From NCBI GenBank assembly GCA_029865665.1, contig JARXAV010000014.1, positions 1-16,612 of the forward strand: a stretch of 16,612 nucleotides of DNA, in the 5' to 3' direction. A program made the translations under genes and the position numbers. The notes under the pieces were generated by a model that ran no database searches, had not been told where the DNA came from, and saw only the letters and a program-made list of their open reading frames with translations. The stretch comes from Flectobacillus sp. (GTDB taxonomy: Bacteria; Bacteroidota; Bacteroidia; Cytophagales; Spirosomataceae). Below are positions 9,535 through 16,363 of the stretch, one piece after another. The stretch's first letter is position 1; each line of letters begins with the position of its first letter.

Positions 9535-9596
9535 ATACATACCATAAAGTAGAAGAAAATTTTATCGTAAAATCTCTCCTACTTTATGGTATGTAT
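9535..9596. repeat. 18-bp perfect inverted repeat with nested small hairpin
   Basis: The arms ATACATACCATAAAGTAG (9535-9552) and its exact reverse complement (9579-9596) flank a 26-nt spacer. Inside the spacer ATTTTA-TCG-TAAAAT (9559-9573) forms a second hairpin. The structure lies about 110 bp after the CE15 stop and about 100 bp before the candidate GH10 promoter. Neither side has a T-run, so a textbook intrinsic terminator is not supported. A bidirectional terminator of the AT-rich Bacteroidota kind, or a dimeric regulator site, would both fit. Confidence 0.8.
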
Positions 9597-9706
9597 TGAA
9601 AATTAGCGTTGATTTATAAGAAAAGTACCCGAAAGCTATTGTCCGTGATTTACTTTTACACGATTAGGCTAAGTCAACGAATTCAAAGATGGGCGACTTA
9701 TTTGAT

Positions 9707-11077
9707 TTAATCACAATCGCCCCAATATTTACACGCCCAAGCAATCCAAGTACTCCAATTTGGCCCTGTACTGTGGCCACCTGCATGTTGTCTAAAGGCT
9801 ATTTCTCCATTCGTTAACGCAGTTCCTAATTTAGGGAAATCCACTGTTCCTAAATCTTTTTTACCCAATAATTGATATACTGTTCCCGCATGAACTGCCC
9901 CTAAGAAAGTTCCCTTAGAATCTATCCATTTGCCTTCTACTTGAGGAGAACCCGCACTGATAAAAATTGGTCTTGGAGCAGCTAAAGCAACTAATTCATG
10001 GGCATCAACCGACAAATCATTAGGGGTTAATTTACTAGCGTAGTTGATAAAATTACCTGCGAACCAGTGATATTCTGAAGAAGATGCGAGGTTTTCCACT
10101 TGTTCTCCAAATATTCTACGCAAGATTTTAGCTCCACCTGCTCCAGATGAACCAATGAAACCAAGCGAAAAACGAGGTTCAAATGCCATGGTTACGATGG
10201 CTGCTTTTCCATATCGAGATAAGCCTTCGATGGCTACTCGTTTAGTATCTACTTGCTTGTCGGTTTCTAAATAATCCATTGCTCGACTGGCTCCCCAAGC
10301 CCATGCTCTCAATGCTCCCCATTCATCTGGTTTACGAAATGCTCCTTTGTTGACTAAACCAATGATACCAATTGTTAGTCCAGCACCATTATCGGCTTGG
10401 ATACTGCTAGGTTCAAGAATGGCATACCCCCACCCTCTCGAAATGAGTTGCTCTTGCCAAGTGGGTTCTCCCGAAGAACCTAAGCCGATTGCTTTAATTG
10501 GTGCTGGATTAAATGGATTACGTACGAAGCCAAATTCCATTACAAGAGGTACTGCTCCTGAGGCATTTAGAGGAGTGGCTACTACCAAATTTATTTCAAC
10601 TTTTATGGAAGGGAAAGCGGTGTTATCGACAATTCCTTTTAACGTTTTTTCTTTAATCGCTTGATTTCCTACCGTAGTATCTTTTACTGAAACAACTTGC
10701 CATGTTACCGAAGGAATCTGTTGAGGTAAACGACCATAAATCTCATTTTCAAAGTCTCTGATGAGTTCTGGTCTTCTTTTCTCAAACCAGTCTTTAGCAG
10801 ATTTTACTTTTTGTCCATTTTTTAACGTTAGTGCATCTGGTAAGGAATAGGTGTTGACTTTTGCCTCCGAACTATTGGCCGCATTCGCATCTTTGGGATT
10901 TCCTGATGGCCCACTTCTGAGTTGTGAACGTGCTATTCCTAACTGTTGAAGCATATTAGCATAATCATCATTATTCCGTTTGCTCACACTGTCCCGTTGA
11001 GACGATGTGAGTCCAAATTGTGCAAATGTTGAACAACTGATGCAACAGAGTATCACTATTTTTCTTAACGTTTTCAT
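9707..11077 (-). CDS. CE15 family 4-O-methyl-glucuronoyl methylesterase (glucuronoyl esterase)
   Basis: This 456-aa alpha/beta hydrolase is predicted to cleave ester bonds between glucuronic acid on xylan and lignin alcohols. A signal peptide ends at 'STFAQ' (residue 20), followed by a low-complexity linker (about 25-75). The CE15 nucleophile motif is 'GLSRYGKAA' with Ser287. Other bacterial CE15 features are 'GGAKILRRIFGE', 'EYHWFAGNF', 'VDAHELVALAAPRP' and the catalytic His435 in 'HAGGHST'. Where fungal members have the acidic residue (Glu before SGxGG) this protein has Ser310 in 'IGSSGAGG'. The acid is therefore probably E381 or D386 on the later loop ('QVEGKWIDSKG'), as described for other bacterial members; this assignment is inference. 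It lies 80 bp after the GH115 tail and chemically complements it: CE15 exposes the carboxylate that GH115 removes with its sugar. Confidence 0.93.
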   Translation of the reverse strand: MKTLRKIVILCCISCSTFAQFGLTSSQRDSVSKRNNDDYANMLQQLGIARSQLRSGPSGNPKDANAANSSEAKVNTYSLPDALTLKNGQKVKSAKDWFEKRRPELIRDFENEIYGRLPQQIPSVTWQVVSVKDTTVGNQAIKEKTLKGIVDNTAFPSIKVEINLVVATPLNASGAVPLVMEFGFVRNPFNPAPIKAIGLGSSGEPTWQEQLISRGWGYAILEPSSIQADNGAGLTIGIIGLVNKGAFRKPDEWGALRAWAWGASRAMDYLETDKQVDTKRVAIEGLSRYGKAAIVTMAFEPRFSLGFIGSSGAGGAKILRRIFGEQVENLASSSEYHWFAGNFINYASKLTPNDLSVDAHELVALAAPRPIFISAGSPQVEGKWIDSKGTFLGAVHAGTVYQLLGKKDLGTVDFPKLGTALTNGEIAFRQHAGGHSTGPNWSTWIAWACKYWGDCD

Positions 11078-11157
11078 GATGATAAATTTACAATTTTGAG
11101 TTGTTTTTGGATATACAATTTACGAAATACCTTTCCCTAACCGTGATGATAGTAGGA

Positions 11158-12313
11158 CTATTGCTTACTAAAATAACTTTCTTGTGGCCCTAAATAACTT
11201 GGCTTTAAACCTCCTGTGTCAATCATTATTTTTTCTAACATAACGCCTTGGTCAACCATCCAAATTTTTAAGGTATGCTGACCCGATTTAGGTACATAAA
11301 ACTTTGTCTGACATTGTCTTGCCTGTTTTACAACGGTTTCAGCCCAAGCTGGATTAGACCAATGTACCTTAAATTTATCAGGAACATTGGTAACATACTG
11401 AGGGGCTTGGTCGTCTATCGAAACAGCCAATTGAGTCGCTCGTCCTGGCATCACATTGAGCAATGGCGAAGTCACTAAGGTAATGTCAATGGTATCTTTT
11501 GAAAATAAATATACAGGATACTCCAAGCAAGGGGCATTTTTCGTTGGAATAGCCGCAGGTGTATGAGCAGGTGCAGTCGCTCTCATGCCAGATAGCGTAA
11601 GACCATAATCATCTACCTTAATCCACTGAGAATTGGCAACGGCTGTATTTTTTGAAAAATGTTCTGCCTCGATAGCAATCAATCCACCGCTTTCTACAAA
11701 GCCTTTTACGGTTTCGGTTGGATTAAACGCATTTACCGAAACGACTACTTCCTGATCTGCTCCCGAAATGGTGATTTCTCCTGTATTTCTTCCTTTTGGA
11801 ACTAGATTTTTATCCAATTTTACCCAAATACGTTTATCACGTTGGTCGATTATTCCTTTATTTTCACTGAAAGTCAACCAAGGAACATTACTTTTGATGG
11901 TGTAATCAAAGGCCTGTTTACCATGATTAAAAATTTCAATAAAATGCTCTCTATTACTAAAAATATCTAGTTCTGGAAGCATCGCTTTTTCGGAAGAAAT
12001 TGGCCAAGTAGCTTCACTTCCTTCTATACTAACGCCCATACTGGCAGCCGCTAAGGGTTCTATTTCTTGTAATGGAACGGCTCTCAAACTATTTGTTTTG
12101 GGTGGCATCCAATCGTTGTAGCCAAGGTGTGTTTGATCCATAAAGTGATTCCAACGACCGTCCGCATAAATGTGGTTATAGTGATTCATTAAAGCGGTAT
12201 CCTGCTTGAATAATTCACGAGTACGGATTGCCATCGTATTGGCACTCACTCGTTTCTGAGTTGCAAATAGCTTATTTTTTGCTGCCGTAACATACAATTC
12301 ATGTACTAAAGCA
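11158..12313 (-). pseudogene. GH115 alpha-glucuronidase, C-terminal part severed by transposon
   Basis: About 383 codons of GH115 C-terminal sequence remain. The frame joins the transposon end at 12313 and is in frame with a stop at 12367-12369 inside the element. Recognisable parts are 'VHELYVTAAKNKL', 'YADGRWNHFMDQTHLGYNDW' (typical of the helical region after the catalytic barrel), a middle Ig/BACON-like beta-domain (about 'PWLTFSENKGIID...GEITISG'), and the GH115 C-terminal domain ending 'MIDTGGLKPSYLGPQESY'. The catalytic barrel is not here. It belongs to the upstream part, which continues past the window end. A TTG at 12295-12297 is the earliest start in the fragment, but no active enzyme is expected from it. 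The intact protein would remove (4-O-methyl-)glucuronic acid from xylan. The remaining sequence shows no further frameshift or stop, so the disruption looks recent. Confidence 0.93.
12308..12313. repeat. Target-site duplication, left copy (AAAGCA)
   Basis: AAAGCA directly abuts the left transposon end and recurs at 16358-16363 beside the right end. Tn3-family elements usually duplicate 5 bp. The sixth shared base may be a chance match or a true 6-bp duplication. Using 6 bp gives terminal repeats of equal length. Confidence 0.85.
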
Positions 12314-12347
12314 GACGAGTCACTTAAATTTGGGGCAAACTTCCCAC
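12314..12347 (+). repeat. Left terminal inverted repeat of Tn3-family transposon
   Basis: These 34 bp match the reverse complement of 16324-16357 at 32 positions; weaker similarity continues to 12359, for about 40/46 in total. The outer end reads GACGAGTCAC where the right end reads GGGGAGTCAC, so two of the first three bases differ from the usual Tn3-family GGGG terminus. Confidence 0.92.
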
Positions 12348-12394
12348 GAAACAGGCTTAAATCATTTTAAATCAATTAGTTACAAGTGAAAAAG

Positions 12395-15300
12395 TTATAA
12401 TTCAAGGTTCATAGCCTTTTTCATATCTATTTCCAGAATATCAACCAACACTTCATCTGAAAAATCATATTCTCCTTGAAAATTAACATGACCATAAGCA
12501 AATGCCGCTGAATTTGATAATGCTCTTTGAATATCCTTTCTTTCTTCTGGATTTGCCTCGATGATTTTCTGGGTTTGGTACAAATAATTGTAGCAAACGA
12601 TTGAATTAATCAGTAACTGTTTGCTTCTTGCCATGATTAACAATTCCTCTTTGGTAGCGAATCTAATCAACCCGTCGTGTCCTAAATTGAGTTCCTCCGA
12701 AAGTTGGTGCATACTTTCAATTTGGGTGAGTTGATGGTTAATAATACGTCTGAGGTCTTCCAAGTGCATATATTTAAGTACAAAAATGGTTTGTACCAGT
12801 TTCCCCAACTCTTGTAAAGCAATGTTTAAAGGGTGTTTATTGGAGTAAGAAGTCAATCTTTTTAGCAATACAGAGGGCGTAATATGTTTCAATTTGAGTG
12901 TTGTAACCAACCTTAAAATGTTGTCCCATTGTTCATCAATAATTTTGATATTGACATTATTTCCTGCATTGATTTGATAATCAAGCTGTTGAGTGATTGG
13001 CATTTCAGCCATTCCGTAGAGTTTTACCTTATGAATCTGTTTAAATCGTGGCTGAAACTCAATTTTCATGAGATAACATAAGGCAGAATTAATGAAGCTA
13101 ATCCCATGTTGGTCGGTGGAATGCAAACGATTTGTTTCCATATCATCTTCTTCCTTTTCCTGATTTTTACCCTCTTTAATGGTTTTTCCTTTTTTCTTGG
13201 GCGTTTGGGTCAATACAGGTTGATAGTGCAGTAAGCCGTCAATGATGAACCATGCTTCAAAATCACCTGCCGAAAAAGTGGTGGTGTAAGTCAGTGGATA
13301 ATGCTCTGAGAGGAAGGAATAGATAATAATACCTTTTTCCTTACCAAAATATTTCGAGGAATAATTGGCATGAATGGAATTAAGAGCCATCATAAATCTT
13401 TGTCCATCGGATGCAGAACGCAGTAAATTTTCATCCTCCTTGAAAACCGCATTGATAGGCATTGAGTCTAATAAATCCACAATTGCCTCATTCGCCTCCA
13501 AGAGATTTTTAGAAGAGATGTGCCAATTAGAAGTCTTTTCGAGGGCTGCCAGCGTAATATTTTTGGTCTTTTTAGCCATTAACCCAATCCCTAAATTACA
13601 CCCCCAGCTAATAATGGTGGCAAAATTCACCATATTTGGCATAATATCTCGGCGATATTCTTCCATTTTGTGGGTTAATTTCTTGGTAAATTCCGTGTGC
13701 AAATTGACCGTATGGAGTAACTTAAAAATCGGTACGTATAGGTCTGAGGGGTATAAGTCAACGGTCGAAGCTGGGACGGCTTGTTTTTTGGGTGTGATGA
13801 ATTGAAGGGTATTATTTTTACGTTTTTTGACAAAAGGATTTAAGCCTTTATTGATAGCATCAAAGGTTTGTTTGAATTGAGAACTTAGTTTCTCTTCCAG
13901 ATTTTTACGGATATTCTCCCAGTCTTTCAAGTACGTTATTCCCGCTCTTTCCATCAATGATTCTTTATTTTTATCCCAATCATTCTGCGGAATCATGTAG
14001 TCTTCAAAAGCCTTAAATTGATGCGATACTCCCACATTTATCTTACCCGATTTGAGGGATTTATGGACATATTTCGCTAACAGTACTTTATATAATGGCT
14101 CATTAAAGCTTTTAGAACCCTCTTTTACTTGTTTTCGTTCTTCTTTATTTAGAAACTCTATGGGTGCATTGGGATTTAACACTCCTTGTTTTTTCTGGTA
14201 GAATTTTAAAGCAAGTAGCACTTTATCATCTGGTTCAGTAGCGGTAAATTCAACGTGTCGTAACATCTCAGCAATGCGTATCTGGAAAGCTCTTGCCTTT
14301 TCCGTCATGGCTTGGTAGAGTAATTTATTTTCCTGTGCTTTGGTGGATTCTTTGTAGAGTTTTTCAACCGCAGGGACTAACTTCAAAAACTCATTGTGTT
14401 GGGGGTTCTTAATGATTTCCATGATAATTTTAAATTTCTCTTCTGCCGTTTTTTCTAAGGAGAAGGCAGTATCTTGGAGTAGTTTGATTAAAGGAGCTTC
14501 GGCTAAGATTCCCAAGAATATTTCTGCCTGAGTAATTTGTATCTCTGGCTGCCATTCCAACAATAATTCATTTTTTCGATTATCGGCTTGTCTCAGCGTT
14601 TGTTGGGTGGTGGACATAAAAGTTTGTATCATCACATCATTAAGATAGTGGTATTGATGCTTGATAAAACATAACAGAAAGAGGTATTTTTGGTTACGTT
14701 GTTGAACTTGAAAAACGTGGGCAGAAAGCACGTAATTGGCATAATATTCAATGAGTTCATCCGAAAGTTTGAGAGAATTTATCAGTCCAATCAATAAATG
14801 GTATAACTCTTTTAATTCTTTCAGTTTAATCATATTCTCTCGGATGGCGGAGAGTTTCATTAACTCAACCATCGTCTTATAACGAGAAATCTTGTAGGTG
14901 TTTCGCCCTAAAATTTCATCGGAAAGTTTGTCAAATAAACCATCTAAGGCGGCAATTTGGGCTGATGTCGAATCAGTTAGGATTCTTTCCAATAATATTT
15001 TCTCGAAACTTTGGAGGGTTTGGGTAATGATAACAGCCAAGGTATTGTACGATGGGACTTCTATTCCTTGGGAGCGAAGGTAATCACACAAGGACCTGAA
15101 AATACTGGCGGGGCTAAATTGTTTGGTTGCCAGATGATTTGCTTCTTCCAGTGTAAGCTCTCGATAAAGTCCTGCAAAGCGATGAATCCCAAATTCTCGA
15201 AGAATCATCTCCCGATGGCGGGCTAAGGAAGTGCTGGCGTAGGACGTTAAAACAATCGTCTCACGCTTAATTTTCAATATCCGACACACGTAGAGTATAT

Positions 15301-15523
15301 CATTTTCTTGAAAGGTACTAACTTTAAAAAAACGCCCACAGGCTTTGAAATAACCCATTTGAATCACCAGACCAATATCATTAACGGGAGAAATAAACTC
15401 ATTTAGCTTACTCTTCAATCCCACTGGAATTTCAAAAAAAACTTTTCTTTGTTGATAAGAAAAGAGGGGAGGGTTTTCAAACTCCCTAATTTCTGAGGGG
15501 TTAAGGATGTCAATAATACGCAT
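12395..15523 (-). CDS. tnpA: Tn3-family DDE transposase TnpA
   Basis: This 1042-aa protein has the size and plan of Tn3-family transposases. The N-terminus (about 1-170) resembles the DUF4158 DNA-binding region and is followed by a long helical middle. The RNase-H-like catalytic core has D706 in 'SASDGQRFMMALNS', D804 in 'HSTDQHGIS' and probably E936 in 'TQIESMHQL', placed by comparison with Tn3/Tn4430 TnpA from memory. The product binds both terminal repeats and makes the strand cuts for replicative transposition. A strongly charged Lys/Glu/Asp-rich stretch (residues about 776-794) sits just before the second Asp and widens the D-D spacing. The reading frame is intact and ends 48 bp inside the left repeat. 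It runs in the same direction as the interrupted locus, so read-through into the GH115 tail and CE15 is possible. Confidence 0.96.
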   Translation of the reverse strand: MRIIDILNPSEIREFENPPLFSYQQRKVFFEIPVGLKSKLNEFISPVNDIGLVIQMGYFKACGRFFKVSTFQENDILYVCRILKIKRETIVLTSYASTSLARHREMILREFGIHRFAGLYRELTLEEANHLATKQFSPASIFRSLCDYLRSQGIEVPSYNTLAVIITQTLQSFEKILLERILTDSTSAQIAALDGLFDKLSDEILGRNTYKISRYKTMVELMKLSAIRENMIKLKELKELYHLLIGLINSLKLSDELIEYYANYVLSAHVFQVQQRNQKYLFLLCFIKHQYHYLNDVMIQTFMSTTQQTLRQADNRKNELLLEWQPEIQITQAEIFLGILAEAPLIKLLQDTAFSLEKTAEEKFKIIMEIIKNPQHNEFLKLVPAVEKLYKESTKAQENKLLYQAMTEKARAFQIRIAEMLRHVEFTATEPDDKVLLALKFYQKKQGVLNPNAPIEFLNKEERKQVKEGSKSFNEPLYKVLLAKYVHKSLKSGKINVGVSHQFKAFEDYMIPQNDWDKNKESLMERAGITYLKDWENIRKNLEEKLSSQFKQTFDAINKGLNPFVKKRKNNTLQFITPKKQAVPASTVDLYPSDLYVPIFKLLHTVNLHTEFTKKLTHKMEEYRRDIMPNMVNFATIISWGCNLGIGLMAKKTKNITLAALEKTSNWHISSKNLLEANEAIVDLLDSMPINAVFKEDENLLRSASDGQRFMMALNSIHANYSSKYFGKEKGIIIYSFLSEHYPLTYTTTFSAGDFEAWFIIDGLLHYQPVLTQTPKKKGKTIKEGKNQEKEEDDMETNRLHSTDQHGISFINSALCYLMKIEFQPRFKQIHKVKLYGMAEMPITQQLDYQINAGNNVNIKIIDEQWDNILRLVTTLKLKHITPSVLLKRLTSYSNKHPLNIALQELGKLVQTIFVLKYMHLEDLRRIINHQLTQIESMHQLSEELNLGHDGLIRFATKEELLIMARSKQLLINSIVCYNYLYQTQKIIEANPEERKDIQRALSNSAAFAYGHVNFQGEYDFSDEVLVDILEIDMKKAMNLEL

Positions 15524-15580
15524 AAGTCTATTTATTTAAACGACCGTTTTTATACACAGTCAAATTATTCCTATTTTCCT

Positions 15581-15588
15581 CAAATTTA
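15581..15588 (-). promoter_or_regulatory. Candidate -7 promoter element for tnpA
   Basis: On the minus strand these bases read TAAATTTG, a perfect TAnnTTTG match, 57 nt before the tnpA ATG. No convincing -33 TTTG was seen at the usual distance. The box is the left arm of the 10-bp inverted repeat in the presumed res region. Confidence 0.4.
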
Positions 15589-15624
15589 ATTATTTAGTTT
15601 GCCATGTAATTAATTAAAATATAT

Positions 15625-15632
15625 TAAATTTG
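15625..15632 (+). promoter_or_regulatory. Candidate -7 promoter element for tnpR
   Basis: TAAATTTG matches the TAnnTTTG consensus and lies 26 nt before the tnpR ATG. A TTTG at 15598-15601 could serve as the -33 box, although the 23-nt spacing is a little long. The box is the right arm of the same inverted repeat whose left arm is the candidate tnpA box. Confidence 0.45.
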
Positions 15633-15658
15633 AATTAATTGAGTAACGTAAATAATCT

Positions 15659-16279
15659 ATGATAAAATTAGGCTATGCTCGTGTTTCGACACTCGAACAA
15701 AATTTAGACTTACAAATAGACTCTCTTCAAAAAGAAGGTTGTAAACAAATATTCACCGATAAGGTATCTGGGGTGAAATCCGTCAAACCTGAATTTGAAA
15801 AATTGATTAATTACGCAAGACCAGGAGATACCATTGTAGTTTGGAAACTTGACCGTTTGGGCAGAAGTACCGTTAAATTGATTGAGTTGATTGAAAAATT
15901 AAAAATTCAGGGCATTCACCTCAAATCGTTGAGTGAATCCATTGATACTTCGACAGCCACAGGAAATCTATTTTTTCAGTTCATGTGCATTTTAGCGGAA
16001 CACGAAAGAAATGTTATCAGAGAAAGAACCAAGGCAGGTTTGACGGCTGCCAGAGTCAGAGGAAGAAAGGGCGGAAGACCCTTTGGATTAAGCGAACGCT
16101 ATCAACTCATAGCCCCAGAAGTCAAGAAAGCCTATGAATCGCAGGAATACTCAACCGATAAAATAAGGGAAATCTACTCCATCAAGAGCCAACCAACACT
16201 TTACAAGATATTAGCCTTTGCCAAGGTAGATGTGAAGGGATTTTTAAAGAAACGAGAGAATGTGGGTAAGAAAAAATAA
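15659..16279 (+). CDS. tnpR: Tn3-family serine resolvase TnpR
   Basis: This 206-aa serine recombinase resolves the cointegrate formed by replicative transposition through recombination between two res copies. The catalytic domain begins 'LGYARVST' with nucleophile Ser10 and Arg8. The active-site arginines R66 and R69 lie in 'KLDRLGRST'. The helix E segment 'AEHERNVIRERTKAGL' (about 113-128) is followed by 'GRKGGRP' (135-141), the minor-groove-binding hinge typical of this group. A C-terminal helix-turn-helix spans about residues 160-190 ('STDKIREIYSIKSQPTLYK'). Length is slightly above the usual 185-195 aa because of a basic tail (KKRENVGKKK). The gene is complete, diverges from tnpA, and stops 44 bp before the right terminal repeat. 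In this family TnpR usually also represses transcription from the res region. Confidence 0.97.
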   Translation: MIKLGYARVSTLEQNLDLQIDSLQKEGCKQIFTDKVSGVKSVKPEFEKLINYARPGDTIVVWKLDRLGRSTVKLIELIEKLKIQGIHLKSLSESIDTSTATGNLFFQFMCILAEHERNVIRERTKAGLTAARVRGRKGGRPFGLSERYQLIAPEVKKAYESQEYSTDKIREIYSIKSQPTLYKILAFAKVDVKGFLKKRENVGKKK

Positions 16280-16323
16280 TTTTACCTACAATTGACTGTA
16301 AATCAATGAGATAAGTCGTTTTA

Positions 16324-16357
16324 GTGGGAAGTTTGCCCCAAATTTAAGTGACTCCCC
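16324..16357 (-). repeat. Right terminal inverted repeat of Tn3-family transposon
   Basis: Read on the minus strand this starts GGGGAGTCAC, the classical Tn3-family GGGG terminus. It matches 32 of 34 bases of 12314-12347, with weaker similarity inward to 16312. The TAA at 16321-16323 (minus strand) ends the truncated GH115 frame immediately inside it. Confidence 0.93.
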
Positions 16358-16363
16358 AAAGCA
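16358..16363. repeat. Target-site duplication, right copy (AAAGCA)
   Basis: This is identical to 12308-12313 and abuts the right transposon end. Joining the flanks through a single copy regenerates the GH115 reading frame. Confidence 0.85.

Larger units (their letters stand above)
9250..9706. other. 457-bp intergenic region between CE15 and GH10
   Basis: This is the only long gene-free stretch inside the locus, strongly AT-rich, with no credible reading frame on either strand. It holds an 18-bp perfect inverted repeat (9535-9596) and a candidate -7 promoter box pointing at the GH10 gene (9425-9432). It also has a direct repeat TGTTTAAT at 9360-9367 and 9379-9386, offset by 19 bp, roughly two helical turns. 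The layout suggests a transcript boundary with a new promoter for the lower six genes. No RNA gene or riboswitch was recognised. Confidence 0.6.
15524..15658. promoter_or_regulatory. Probable res site and divergent tnpA/tnpR promoters
   Basis: This very AT-rich gap separates the divergent transposase and resolvase genes, the standard location of a res site. A 10-bp inverted repeat, CAAATTTAAT (15581-15590) and ATTAAATTTG (15623-15632), lies in it. Further AATTAATT-type short repeats are nearby (15608-15615 and around 15633-15640). The exact resolvase subsites I-III cannot be assigned by eye. Resolvase binding here would be expected to repress both genes. Confidence 0.65.
12314..16357. mobile_element. 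Complete Tn3-family transposon (4044 bp), no cargo, inserted in GH115
   Basis: The element is bounded by 34-bp inverted repeats and an AAAGCA duplication. It contains only a transposase gene (minus strand) and a resolvase gene (plus strand), separated by a probable res site. This is the minimal replicative Tn3 plan with divergent genes; no passenger gene is present. Both repeats place a stop codon in the GH115 frame just inside the element. Removing the element plus one duplicated copy (4050 bp) restores an open GH115 frame across codons for K-A-S-A-L-V-H-E, which confirms the boundaries. Confidence 0.95.

Noticed and set aside
9535..9596. Classic Rho-independent terminator
   Set aside because: The stem is long and perfect but AT-rich, and no T-run follows on either strand, so it is listed as an inverted repeat only.
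10347..10664. Open frame of 105 codons opposite the CE15 gene
   Set aside because: It overlaps the conserved esterase core on the other strand and has no independent support.
11158..12297. A stand-alone small gene starting at the TTG at 12295-12297
   Set aside because: The protein is plainly the C-terminal part of GH115, and its missing upstream residues are found at the other end of the transposon.
13374..13805. Open frame of 143 codons on the plus strand inside tnpA
   Set aside because: It is antisense to the conserved DDE core of the transposase, and its composition is that of a mirrored coding frame.
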